A stretch of DNA of 64,000 nucleotides from positions 620,001 through 684,000 of the forward strand of contig OZ241886.1 of the NCBI GenBank assembly GCA_965203375.1. Direction: 5' to 3'. This document shows positions 24,629 through 32,639 of this stretch, one piece after another. Numbering within the stretch: the first letter of the stretch is position 1; each line of letters starts with the position of its first letter. Source of the DNA: CATQHS01 sp965203375. GTDB taxonomy: Bacteria; Actinomycetota; Acidimicrobiia; Acidimicrobiales; Aldehydirespiratoraceae. The translations under genes and the position numbers were made by a program. The notes under the pieces were generated by a model. It did not search any database, was not told the DNA's origin, and saw only the letters and a list, made by a program, of their open reading frames with translations.

Positions 24629-24661
24629 TCTTTGACACTTATACCACGGCGAATGTAGCTT
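24629..24661 (+). promoter_or_regulatory. Promoter C: TCTTTGAC motif with -35/-10
   Basis: TCTTTGAC at 24629-24636 overlaps a -35 TTGACA (24632-24637), with an 18-base spacer and a -10 TAGCTT (24656-24661). Sites A and C also share ACCACG six bases after the motif. It precedes the BMP lipoprotein and the hydroxylase genes and leaves a leader of about 90 bases. Confidence 0.6.
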
Positions 24662-24758
24662 CCGCTCCATGAGGGAGGGGCCGCGCCGCGAAAAGGTCTC
24701 AGACACCGCGCTGCGCCCAACTCTGACATGCGCCGTTGACAAGCGGAGGTTCAAGTCC

Positions 24759-25961
24759 ATGCAAGGTTCAACCAACCACGGTGTCCTGAGACGACTCATG
24801 CTCCCGCTGGCGGTCATTGCCGCGGGTGCGCTGATTTCGGCCGGATGCGGCAACGACGACGGCGATGCCGACACCGCGCCGGAGGCGCCGGCCACCGAGG
24901 CGCCCGCCGCCCCCGAGACGACCGAAGCCCCGGTCGCCGAGGAAGAGCCCCTCGATGTGCTGTTCCTGTACTCCGGGCCGGCCAACGACGGCGGATGGAC
25001 CGAGGCGTTCGACATCGCCCGCCGACAGCTCGAGGAGACGTTCGGCGACCGGATCGAAACCACCTTCAAAGAGAACCTGTGGGGCGCCGAGCTCATCGCC
25101 TCGGTCATCGACACCGGCATCCTCGACGGCGCCGACGTCATCGTCGGGACAAGCTTCGAGCAGGGCGAGCCCATGCTCGAGGCCGCGGCGGAGAACCCCG
25201 ACGTGTTCTTCATCGCCAGCCAGTGGGACAACCCCGGGGACCTCGACAACTTCGCCGGCTATGTCAACGCCCCCGAGGACGGCTCCTACATCCAGGGCGT
25301 GATCGCGGGCCACATGATCGGCCCCGGCGAAACCGTCGGATGGGTCGACGCCTTCGCCATCCCCTACGACATCAGAACGATCAACGGCTTCGCCATCGGA
25401 CTGGCCCACAGCAACCCGACCGCCACCATGCAGACCGTGTTCACCAACGACTGGGTCGACCAGAATCTCTTCGGCCAAGCCGCCAGGAGCCTCGTCGACT
25501 CCGACGTGAGCTTCATGGCCACCAGCGTCGGCAGCGCCACCATCGGCGAGGTGGCCGAGAGCGCCGGGGTTCCCTTCGGCGGGGTGCAACTCGACGCCAG
25601 CGGATACGCGCCGGAGATGACGGTGACCACGGCCGAGTACACCTGGGCGCCGATGCTCGAGCGGTATCTGCAGTCCATCTTCGACGACGACTTCGACACG
25701 TCCTTCGCCTACCAGGGCATGAGCGACGGAGTCGTCACCCTCACTGACTGGGGCCCGCTGTACGACAACCTGTCCGACGAGGCGAAGGCCGACGTCGAGG
25801 CCGAGATAGCCCGGGTCTCCAGCGGTCCCGGGATGGTCTTCATCGGCCCGCTGACCGACATCAACGGGGAGGTTATCGCGGCCGAGGGCGAGAGCCTCGG
25901 GGTGGGCGACCTTCGGTCCATGGCCTGGGTCATGCCCAACGTCGAAGGCGTGGACCTCTGA
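24759..25961 (+). CDS. BMP family ABC substrate-binding lipoprotein
   Basis: This 400-residue protein starts MQGSTNHGVLRRLMLPLAV with a lipoprotein signal ending ALISAGC, then an acidic Ala/Pro/Glu linker. The mature part has DVLFLYSGPANDGGWTEAFDIARRQLEE, VIVGTSFEQGEPMLEAAAENPDVFFIAS, DNFAGYVNAPEDGSYIQGVIAGHMI and GFAIGLAHSNP, the BMP/PnrA fold that binds nucleosides and purines. The ATG at 24759 has AGCGGAGG upstream; the frame is open earlier but those codons look like leader. It is the receptor for the importer at 20911-24582. Its own promoter would allow higher expression, as is common for binding proteins. Confidence 0.92.
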   Translation: MQGSTNHGVLRRLMLPLAVIAAGALISAGCGNDDGDADTAPEAPATEAPAAPETTEAPVAEEEPLDVLFLYSGPANDGGWTEAFDIARRQLEETFGDRIETTFKENLWGAELIASVIDTGILDGADVIVGTSFEQGEPMLEAAAENPDVFFIASQWDNPGDLDNFAGYVNAPEDGSYIQGVIAGHMIGPGETVGWVDAFAIPYDIRTINGFAIGLAHSNPTATMQTVFTNDWVDQNLFGQAARSLVDSDVSFMATSVGSATIGEVAESAGVPFGGVQLDASGYAPEMTVTTAEYTWAPMLERYLQSIFDDDFDTSFAYQGMSDGVVTLTDWGPLYDNLSDEAKADVEAEIARVSSGPGMVFIGPLTDINGEVIAAEGESLGVGDLRSMAWVMPNVEGVDL

Positions 25962-26028
25962 GCCGCACAGCTTGCGACCGCAGCCCCGGGTTCAGGCGCC
26001 CTCCGCCGGACCCGGGGGCGGCCGCGCC

Positions 26029-26868
26029 TTGAGCGTCCTGCTGCCGACCCGCCTAGACGAGGCCCTGCACCTGCTCGCCCGGCACGACTCGGCGCTGGTC
26101 CTGGCCGGCGGCACCGATCTCATGGTGGAGGTGAACTACGGGCGCCTCAACCCCGGCGCCGTCCTGAGCCTGCGGGGCGTGGACGAGCTGAGAGGCTGGC
26201 GCCGGGACGGCGACTCGGTGGTGATGGGGGCCGGCCTTCGCTACGCCGAGATGCTCGACACCGAGTTCTCGGCCGTCGCCCCCGCCTTGGCCCAGGCCGC
26301 CCGGACGGTGGGCTCGCCGCAGATCCGCAACGCCGGCACCGTCGGCGGCAACATAGCCACGGCCTCGCCGGCCGGCGACGCGCTCCCGCCGCTCTACGCG
26401 CTGGACGCCGTCGTCGGAGTGGCCAGCGCCCGCGGCGAGCGCGCCGTCCCGATCGCCGACCTCATCGTCGGCCCCAAGCAGACGACGCTGGCCGACGACG
26501 AGCTCATCGTGTCGGTCACCGTGCCGGCCGCGGCCGGGCCCCAGGAGTTCCTGAAGGTCGGCACCCGCAACGCCATGGTGATCTCGGTGGCCAGCGTGGC
26601 CCTCGTCGTCGACCTCGGCGCCCGGACGGTGGCCGGCGCGCTCGGCTCGGTCGGGCCGACGGTCCTGCGCTGCCGGGAGGCGGAGGCCATGGCGGCGCGG
26701 GAGGCCGACTGGCGGCGGGGGCGGATCCGCGACCCGCGGGCCTATGAGACGTTCGGCGCCATGTGCGCGGCCGCAGCCCGGCCGATCGACGACCACCGCT
26801 CCAGCGCGGCCTATCGCCGGCACAGCATCGCCGTGCTCAGCCGCCGGGCTCTGATGCGGGTTCTGTGA
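26029..26868 (+). CDS. Xanthine-dehydrogenase-type hydroxylase, FAD-binding subunit
   Basis: This subunit of about 279 residues (CoxM/XdhB type) has ALVLAGGTDLMVEVNYGRLNPG (first FAD-binding loop) and VGSPQIRNAGTVGGNIATASPAGDALPPLYAL (second loop), followed by GPKQTTLADDELIVSVTVP. It passes electrons from the iron-sulfur subunit to NAD or another acceptor. The start is uncertain: TTG at 26029 fits the family alignment, while another TTG at 25972 would add 19 residues. It lies about 70 bases after the BMP gene, and its stop overlaps the next start (GTGA). Confidence 0.88.
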   Translation: MSVLLPTRLDEALHLLARHDSALVLAGGTDLMVEVNYGRLNPGAVLSLRGVDELRGWRRDGDSVVMGAGLRYAEMLDTEFSAVAPALAQAARTVGSPQIRNAGTVGGNIATASPAGDALPPLYALDAVVGVASARGERAVPIADLIVGPKQTTLADDELIVSVTVPAAAGPQEFLKVGTRNAMVISVASVALVVDLGARTVAGALGSVGPTVLRCREAEAMAAREADWRRGRIRDPRAYETFGAMCAAAARPIDDHRSSAAYRRHSIAVLSRRALMRVL

Positions 26869-27374
26869 GCCGGCCCGGCCCCGTGACCGAAGGCGCCGAA
26901 GGCATCGTCTACCGGCTCCGGGTCAACGGCGCCGACCACGTCGTCGACTCCTCGTGGCCCGGAGAGAGCCTGCTGTACGTGCTGCGGGAGCGGCTCGGGC
27001 TGTCGGGCAGCAAGAACGCCTGTGAGCAGGGGGAGTGCGGCGCCTGTTCGGTGCTGGTCGACGGCCGCCTGGTGTGCGCCTGCCTGGAGCTGGCCGCGGC
27101 GGCGGCCGGGACCGAGATCGTCACCGTCGAGGGCCTCTCGCCCGGCGGCGGCCTGACCGACGTCCAAGAGGCCCTCCTGACCGAGGGCGGCGTCCAGTGC
27201 GGCTTCTGCACGCCGGGCATGGTGGTCGCCGCCCACGACCTGCTCGACTCCGAACCGAGCCCCGATCCCCTGAAGATGAGAGAGGCGCTGGCCGGGAACC
27301 TCTGCCGGTGTACGGGATACGGCCGGATCGAGGCGGCGGTGCTGAAAGCGGCGGAGGCCCGCGGTGAGCGGTGA
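26865..27374 (+). CDS. Xanthine-dehydrogenase-type hydroxylase, [2Fe-2S] subunit
   Basis: This 169-residue protein carries both [2Fe-2S] motifs of the CoxS/XdhC subunits: GSKNACEQGECGACSVLVDG with the plant-ferredoxin-like cluster, and VQCGFCTPGMVV plus NLCRCTGYGRIEAAV in the C-terminal helical domain. It relays electrons from the molybdenum site to FAD. The GTG at 26865 overlaps the previous stop, and the next gene starts inside its last codons. All eight cluster Cys residues are present. Confidence 0.92.
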   Translation: MSRPGPVTEGAEGIVYRLRVNGADHVVDSSWPGESLLYVLRERLGLSGSKNACEQGECGACSVLVDGRLVCACLELAAAAAGTEIVTVEGLSPGGGLTDVQEALLTEGGVQCGFCTPGMVVAAHDLLDSEPSPDPLKMREALAGNLCRCTGYGRIEAAVLKAAEARGER

Positions 27375-29634
27375 CCTCGCAGTGATCTCACCGCCCCGGG
27401 CGGGGGTGGGGGAGACGGTCGCACGCCCGGACGGCCCCCCGAAGGTGCGCGGCGAATTCGCCTTCTCGTCGGATCTCAGCGCCGACCGGATGCTCTGGGG
27501 CCAGACGCTGCGCTCGCCGCACGCCCACGCCCGCATCGTCGGCCTCGACATCGGTCCCGCCCTGGCCATCGCCGGCGTTGCCGCCGTCATGACCGCCGAC
27601 GACGTGCCGGGCCGCTCCGACTACGGCCTGACCGTCCCCGACCAGCCGGTGCTGGCCGGTCGGGTCGTGCGCTACGAGGGCGAGCCGGTGGCGATCGTGG
27701 CCGCCGACCACCCCGACACCTGTCGGCGGGCGCTCGACGCCATCGAAGCGGTCTACGAGCCCCTCGAGCCGCTGACCGATCCCGAGGAGGCGGCCGCTGC
27801 CGCGCCGATCCACCCGGACGGAAACCTGATCCGCACCGTCCCGATACGCCGAGGCGATCCCGGCGCGGTCGGGGATGTGATCGTCGAGGGCTGTTACGAG
27901 ACGGCCGTCCAAGACCAGGCGTTCCTGGGCCCGGAGTCCGGCCTGGCCGTGCCCGACGGCGCCGGGGGAGTGGACCTCTACGTCGCCACCCAGGGGCTTC
28001 ACCAAGACCTGGATCAGGTCGCTCCCTGCCTCGGGCTCGGCTTCGACGAGGTGCGCATCCATCTCGCGGGCGCCGGGGGCGCCTTCGGCGCCAGAGAGGA
28101 CCTGTCCATGCAGGTCCATGCGTGCATGCTCGCCCTGCGCACCGGCCGGCCGGTGAAGATGAGCTATCTGAGGGACGAGTCCTTCGTTGGCCACGTGCGC
28201 CGCCACCCGGCCAAGATGTGGTTCAGGCACCACGCCACCGCGGCCGGCGACCTGGTGAAGGTCGAGGCGCGGATACTGCTCGACGGCGGCGCCTACGCCT
28301 CGACGTCGGCGTTCACCGCGGCCAACTCGGCCCGGTTCGCCTGTGGCCCCTATCGGGTCCCGAATGCGGTGATCGACGCCACCTGCGTCCGCACCAACAA
28401 CGCGCCCTCCGGGGCCATGCGGGGCTTCGGTGTGGTACAGGTCTGCTACGCCCACGAGAGCCAGATGGACAAGCTCGCCGCCGCGACCGGCCTCAGCCCG
28501 GTCGAGATCCGCCTCCGGAACGCCCTCAGGCAGGGGGACGAGTTGATCACCGGCCAGACCGTCGATGTGCCCGCTCCGGTGCGCCAGTGCCTTGAAGCAG
28601 CCGCGGCCGCGCCCCTGCCGCCGCCCCTCGACGCCGACGACTACGCCCTGCCCGGCGGGGCCGGCCGCACCGCCGACCGATCCCGGGTCCGCCGGGGGGT
28701 GGGCTACGCGGCCGGCTTCAAGAACCTGGCCTACGCCGAGGGCTACGACGACTACACCACCGCCCAGTGCCGCCTCGCCGATGGGGTGGCCACCATCACC
28801 TGCGCCGCCGTAGAGCTGGGGCAGGGGTTCGTCACCGTCGCCGGGCAGATCGCCCGGACCGTCCTCGGCGTGGACGAGGTGCGGTTCGCCCCCGCTTCGA
28901 CGGCGAGCATCGGATCGGCCGGATCGTCCGCCGCCAGCCGCCAGACCTACCTCTCCGGCGCCGCCGTCGAGAGGGCGTGCCGGCAGATCGCCGACCAAGC
29001 CATGGCGGCCGTCGCCGGCCGGCACGGGATCGCCGCCGACCGGCTCGCGGTCGAGGGCGGCCGGATCGTGAGCCTCGACCGCTTCATCGACGTGCCCGTC
29101 GCGCTGGCCAGCGATCGGCCGCTCGAATCAGAGGTGGAGCACCACCACCGGCCCACCTTCCCCATGGACCCGGTGACCGGCCAGGGGGACACCGACGTCT
29201 CGTGGGTGTTCGCCGCCCACCGGGCGGTGGTGGACGTGGACCTGGACCTCGGCTTGGTCCGCGTGGTGCAGATGGCGGTGGGCCAGGACGTGGGCCGGGC
29301 CCTCAACCCGCAGGCCGTCGTCGGCCAGATCGAGGGCGCCGTCTCCCAGGGCGTCGGCCTGGCCGTTATGGAGGAGGTGGTGATCGCCGACGGGCTGGTG
29401 CAGAACCCGTCGTTCACCGATTATCTGATCCCCACGTTCGCGGACATGCCGCCGGTGGAGGTCACTCTCATCGAGGAACCCGAGGAGGGCGCCCCCTTCG
29501 GTGCCAAGGGAGCGGGGGAGACGTCGAGCCTGCCGTCGACCCCGGCGGTGGCCGCGGCGATCCGAGCGGCCACCGGCCTGGAGCTGCCGCGGGTGCCGAT
29601 CCGGCCCGAGGACATCGCCCTGGCCCAGACCTGA
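27364..29634 (+). CDS. Xanthine-dehydrogenase-type hydroxylase, molybdopterin subunit
   Basis: This 756-residue subunit has the Ald_Xan_dh_C domain near residues 15-125 and the molybdenum-binding domain after it. Visible marks are HLAGAGGAFGAREDLSMQ, APSGAMRGFGVVQVCYAHE (the Arg of purine hydroxylases), AVELGQGFVTVAGQIARTVLG and GAPFGAKGAGETSSLP with the catalytic Glu. The CO-dehydrogenase motif VAYRCSFR is absent, so it is a hydroxylase and not a CO oxidiser. Such enzymes add a hydroxyl from water to an electron-poor ring carbon (purines, pyrimidines, nicotinate, quinoline). The exact ring is unknown. It ends four bases from the converging SDR gene. Confidence 0.9.
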   Translation: MSGDLAVISPPRAGVGETVARPDGPPKVRGEFAFSSDLSADRMLWGQTLRSPHAHARIVGLDIGPALAIAGVAAVMTADDVPGRSDYGLTVPDQPVLAGRVVRYEGEPVAIVAADHPDTCRRALDAIEAVYEPLEPLTDPEEAAAAAPIHPDGNLIRTVPIRRGDPGAVGDVIVEGCYETAVQDQAFLGPESGLAVPDGAGGVDLYVATQGLHQDLDQVAPCLGLGFDEVRIHLAGAGGAFGAREDLSMQVHACMLALRTGRPVKMSYLRDESFVGHVRRHPAKMWFRHHATAAGDLVKVEARILLDGGAYASTSAFTAANSARFACGPYRVPNAVIDATCVRTNNAPSGAMRGFGVVQVCYAHESQMDKLAAATGLSPVEIRLRNALRQGDELITGQTVDVPAPVRQCLEAAAAAPLPPPLDADDYALPGGAGRTADRSRVRRGVGYAAGFKNLAYAEGYDDYTTAQCRLADGVATITCAAVELGQGFVTVAGQIARTVLGVDEVRFAPASTASIGSAGSSAASRQTYLSGAAVERACRQIADQAMAAVAGRHGIAADRLAVEGGRIVSLDRFIDVPVALASDRPLESEVEHHHRPTFPMDPVTGQGDTDVSWVFAAHRAVVDVDLDLGLVRVVQMAVGQDVGRALNPQAVVGQIEGAVSQGVGLAVMEEVVIADGLVQNPSFTDYLIPTFADMPPVEVTLIEEPEEGAPFGAKGAGETSSLPSTPAVAAAIRAATGLELPRVPIRPEDIALAQT

Positions 29635-29638
29635 CGCT

Positions 29639-30571
29639 TCAGATGGTGTGGCTGGGGAAGCCGGGGCCTTCGTGGTCTCGGCCGTCCATGCTGGCGTTGA
29701 GGCGGGCCTTGGCCATTAGCTCGGCCACCACCGGGCCGAGCTGGGCGGGGTCGTCGGGCTGGACGGCGGTCGGCCCCAGGTGCCAGCCCTCGGCGATGCC
29801 CAACTTCTCGCCCCGGATGTCGAACACCCGGCCGGTCACACCGGCCGCCTCCGGGCTGGCCAGCCAGGCGGTGACCACCGCGATCCAGCGGGGGCTGATC
29901 TGCTCTTTGAACTCATCGGTGGCGCCGTCGCCCCCCATGAGCGGAGCGGTGAGCCGGGACCAAGCGGTGGGGGCCAGGCAGTTGACCGTCACTCCGTACT
30001 TCACCAGCTCCTGGGCCGCGATCACCGTGAAGGCGGCGATGCCGGCCTTGGCCGCCCCGTAGTTGGTCTGGCCCACGTTGCCGTAGATCCCCGACGGCGA
30101 CGAGGTGTTGATGATCCGCCCGTAGGCGTCCTCCCCCGACTTGGCCTTGTTGCGCCAGTGGGCGGCGGCGTGGTGGGACGGCCCGAAGGTGCCCTTGAGA
30201 TGCACGGCGATCACCGCGTCCCAGTCGTCCTCCGACATGGAGAACACCATCCGGTCCCGCAGGATGCCGGCGTTGTTGACCACGATGTGGATGTCGCCGA
30301 AGGCGTCGATGGCCTGGTCGACCATGGCCTTGGCCTCCTCGAATGAGGCCACGTTGCCCCCGTTCACCACTGCCTCGCCGCCCATCTCGGCGATGCCGGC
30401 GGCCACGTCCTGGGCCGGGGTTAGGTCGGCGCCCGTCCCGGCCGCGTCTCCGCCCAGGTCGTTCACCACCACCTTGGCGCCGCAGGAGGCCAGCATCAGG
30501 GCGTGCTCGCGCCCGATGCCGCGGCCCGCCCCCGTCACCAGCGCCACCTTGCCGTCCAATAGCTTGCTCAT
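29639..30571 (-). CDS. Short-chain dehydrogenase, (3R)-hydroxyacyl-CoA dehydrogenase-like
   Basis: This 310-residue SDR has DGKVALVTGAGRGIGREHALMLA, VVVNDLGG, HIVVNNAGILRDRM, INTSSPSGIYGNVGQTNYGAAKAGI (Ser, Tyr, Lys) and a longer C-terminal part than classical SDRs. The GRGIGREHAL and VVNDLGG features match the SDR domain of peroxisomal multifunctional enzyme type 2, so a CoA-ester substrate is likely. The ATG at 30571 has AGGAAAGGAA upstream. A row of 9-bp repeats precedes it. It converges with the hydroxylase gene and probably belongs to lipid rather than heterocycle metabolism. Confidence 0.86.
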   Translation of the reverse strand: MSKLLDGKVALVTGAGRGIGREHALMLASCGAKVVVNDLGGDAAGTGADLTPAQDVAAGIAEMGGEAVVNGGNVASFEEAKAMVDQAIDAFGDIHIVVNNAGILRDRMVFSMSEDDWDAVIAVHLKGTFGPSHHAAAHWRNKAKSGEDAYGRIINTSSPSGIYGNVGQTNYGAAKAGIAAFTVIAAQELVKYGVTVNCLAPTAWSRLTAPLMGGDGATDEFKEQISPRWIAVVTAWLASPEAAGVTGRVFDIRGEKLGIAEGWHLGPTAVQPDDPAQLGPVVAELMAKARLNASMDGRDHEGPGFPSHTI

Positions 30572-30589
30572 GGGTTCCTTTCCTGCCGG

Positions 30590-30634
30590 ATCGCTCAGAT
30601 CGCTCAAATCGCCCGGATCGCTTGGATCGCCCTA
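30590..30634. repeat. Five 9-bp tandem units upstream of the SDR gene
   Basis: ATCGCTCAG, ATCGCTCAA, ATCGCCCGG, ATCGCTTGG and ATCGCCCTA follow one another without gaps. Every unit begins ATCGC. The row ends at the leader of the SDR gene. Confidence 0.8.
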
Positions 30635-30678
30635 GCCGCCGGCCCGCCTCGCCGGCGCAGGCCCCGAAACCGGGCGCC

Positions 30679-31287
30679 TCACCATCCCCGGGCCGCCCAC
30701 TCGTCCAAGCGGGGCGACTCGGCCCCGATGGTGGTGTCGTCGCCGTGGCCGGGCAGAACCACGGTGTCGCCGCCGAACACCCGGAACATCCGGTTTTCGA
30801 TCGACCGGAGGATGGTGTCGAAGTCGCCCCCCTCGAAGTGGGTGGCGCCGGGGCCGCCGGGGAAGAGGGTGTCGCCGCTGAACAGCAGCGGCGTGCCCTC
30901 TGCGTGGAACGACATCGAGCCCGGCGTGTGGCCCGGGGTGTGCAGCGTCCGCAGCCGCAGCCGCCCCACCTCGATCACCGCGTCGTCCTCTAAGAGGTAG
31001 TCGTAGCTGGGCAGCATGGCCGCGTCCTCGGCGGTGACCCCCACCTCGTAGCCCGCGTCGCGCACGGCCGGGATGGCCTGGATGTGGTCCCAGTGGCCGT
31101 GGGTCTCCAGCACGGTCCGCACCCCCAGGGTCCGGCACAGCTCCAGCAGCCGCTCGTGCTCGTTGGCCGCGTCCAACAGCACGGCCTCGCCGGTCTCGGT
31201 GCATCGAACGACGAAGACGTTGTTGTCGACCGGCCCGACCACCACCTTGTGGACCTCGACCCCGGTGCCGGACCAGTGCAGCGTCAT
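30679..31287 (-). CDS. MBL-fold hydrolase, glyoxalase II-like
   Basis: This metallo-beta-lactamase fold protein of about 202 residues has ETHGHWDHIQAI (H-x-H-x-D-H), HTPGHTPGSMSF, LFSGDTLFPGGPGA and VLPGHGDDTTIG, giving all metal ligands of a dinuclear site. The layout matches the small glyoxalase-II-like hydrolases that cleave thioesters; in mycothiol-using bacteria some act on mycothiol conjugates, but that is inference. The start at 31287 (MTLHWSGTGVEVHK) is the first residue with family-like sequence, and the frame is open for 21 more codons. It is followed by the SDR in the same direction. Confidence 0.87.
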   Translation of the reverse strand: MTLHWSGTGVEVHKVVVGPVDNNVFVVRCTETGEAVLLDAANEHERLLELCRTLGVRTVLETHGHWDHIQAIPAVRDAGYEVGVTAEDAAMLPSYDYLLEDDAVIEVGRLRLRTLHTPGHTPGSMSFHAEGTPLLFSGDTLFPGGPGATHFEGGDFDTILRSIENRMFRVFGGDTVVLPGHGDDTTIGAESPRLDEWAARGW

Positions 31288-31316
31288 GGCCTGGGACCAT
31301 ACCCGGCTCCGGCCCC

Positions 31317-31382
31317 GACCGGCCCAGCCCGGGGCGGTCCGGTCGGTCACGACCGGCCCAGCCCGGGGCGGTCCGGTCGGTC
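31317..31382. repeat. Two identical 32-bp units, period 34
   Basis: The sequence from GACCGGCCCAGCCC to GGTCGGTC occurs at 31317-31348 and again at 31351-31382. It lies between the MBL hydrolase start and the end of the small zinc-ribbon gene. Confidence 0.85.
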
Positions 31383-31414
31383 GACGGACGGCCGGGGCGG
31401 GCGGTCCGGTCCGG

Positions 31415-31576
31415 TCAGTCGGCCACTATGCGGACCTCGCCGCTGGGGCGGCCCGGCGCCCCGCAGCACCAGCAGCCGATCCGCGACGTGCCCCGCCAGG
31501 TGACGTCGCAGTGGGGGCAGCGCAGAGCCTGGACCGGCTCGTCGGCCGTCGTCAGGGCCGGACCCGTATCGGTCAC
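31415..31576 (-). CDS. Small zinc-ribbon-like protein
   Basis: This short frame encodes 53 residues from a GTG at 31576. Two Cys pairs, ALRCPHCDVTW and IGCWCCGAPG, are spaced as in a zinc ribbon. The end is EVRIVAD. Such small ribbons often bind nucleic acid or act as accessory domains. It lies upstream of the MBL gene in the same direction and is divergent from the dehydrogenase at 31637. It has no further recognisable domain. Confidence 0.55.
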   Translation of the reverse strand: MTDTGPALTTADEPVQALRCPHCDVTWRGTSRIGCWCCGAPGRPSGEVRIVAD

Positions 31577-31636
31577 GGGCGCTCACCATAGGATGCGGTC
31601 GCGCCAGTTTGGAGGACCCTCGGAAGGGGACGGGAA

Positions 31637-32488
31637 ATGTCGTTTGAGGCAGTGGGTGTGGTCGGTGTCGGCACCATGGGCAGCGGCATCGTGGAGGTGA
31701 CGGCCCGAGCCGGCCTGCCGGTGGTGGCCTGCGAGGTGTCGCCGGAGGCGATGGAGGCGGCCCGGGGCCGGGTCGAGGCCTCCATGAACCGGGCTCTGGA
31801 TCGGGGCAAGATCGACGAGTCGGAGCATCAGTCCGCCCTGGCCCGCGTCGTCTGGACCGCCGACATCGACGAGGTGGCGGGAAGCGATCTGGTGGTCGAG
31901 GCGGTGCCGGAGGCGCTGCCGACCAAGCTGGAGGTGTTCGGCCACCTCGACCGGCTGCTCGACGACACCGCCGTCATGGCCACCAACACCTCGTCCATCC
32001 CCATCATCGACGTGGCCATGGGCACGTCTCGGCCCGAGCAGGTGCTGGGGATGCACTTCTTCAACCCGGTCCCGGTGATGAAGCTGATCGAGCTGATCAG
32101 CACCCAGCGCACCGACCCGGCGGTCACCGACCGGGTGGTCCGCTTCTCCACCGACGTTCTGGGCAAGCAGGTGGTGACCGCCCCCGACCGGGCCGGGTTC
32201 GTGGTGAACAAGCTGCTGCTGCCCTACCTGTGCCAGGCCATCGAGATGTACGAGGGCGGCCACGCCTCGGCGGAGGACATCGACCGGGCCATGGTGCTCG
32301 GCACCGGCCACCCCATGGGGCCGCTGACCCTGGCCGACCTGATCGGGCTGGACGTGTGCCTGATGGTGGCCGAGTCGCTGTACGCCGAGTACGGCGAGCG
32401 GCTCTACCTGCCCCCGTCCCTGCTGCGCCGGATGGTGGCCGCGGGCCGCCTCGGCCGCAAGACCGGCCGGGGCTTCTACGAGTACTGA
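31637..32488 (+). CDS. 3-hydroxybutyryl-CoA dehydrogenase (3-hydroxyacyl-CoA dehydrogenase)
   Basis: This 283-residue enzyme has the NAD-binding GVVGVGTMGSGIVEV, the catalytic residues in ATNTSSIPI (Ser), LGMHFFNPVPVMKLIELI (His and Glu) and GFVVNKLLLPYL (Asn), and the C-terminal dimer domain ending GRKTGRGFYEY. It interconverts 3-hydroxyacyl-CoA and 3-oxoacyl-CoA in fatty acid or poly-hydroxybutyrate metabolism. The ATG at 31637 follows GGAAGGGGACGGGAA. Its last six codons and stop are repeated twice more downstream in a 66-bp tandem repeat. Confidence 0.93.
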   Translation: MSFEAVGVVGVGTMGSGIVEVTARAGLPVVACEVSPEAMEAARGRVEASMNRALDRGKIDESEHQSALARVVWTADIDEVAGSDLVVEAVPEALPTKLEVFGHLDRLLDDTAVMATNTSSIPIIDVAMGTSRPEQVLGMHFFNPVPVMKLIELISTQRTDPAVTDRVVRFSTDVLGKQVVTAPDRAGFVVNKLLLPYLCQAIEMYEGGHASAEDIDRAMVLGTGHPMGPLTLADLIGLDVCLMVAESLYAEYGERLYLPPSLLRRMVAAGRLGRKTGRGFYEY

Positions 32489-32639
32489 GGGCCGCGCCGC
32501 CGGGCCGGGTCCTCGCCGGGCCGGGTGTCCGGGAGGGGCTTCTACGAGTACTGAGGGCCGCGCCGCCGGGCCGGGGCTTCGCCGGACGGGGTGTCCGGCC
32601 GGGGCTTCTACGAGTACTGAGGCCCGCGCCGCCGGGCCG
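32471..32639 (+). repeat. 66-bp tandem repeat copying the 3' end of the dehydrogenase gene
   Basis: GGCTTCTACGAGTACTGA begins units at 32471, 32537 and 32603. Each holds the last codons and stop of the dehydrogenase followed by GGGCCGCGCCGCCGGGCC-like sequence. Only the first unit is in the gene. The third runs into the end of the converging metallopeptidase-like gene. Confidence 0.9.

Noticed and set aside
27364..29634. Aerobic CO dehydrogenase large subunit
   Set aside because: The CoxL active-site loop VAYRCSFR is absent, and the Arg and Glu pattern is that of purine or heterocycle hydroxylases.
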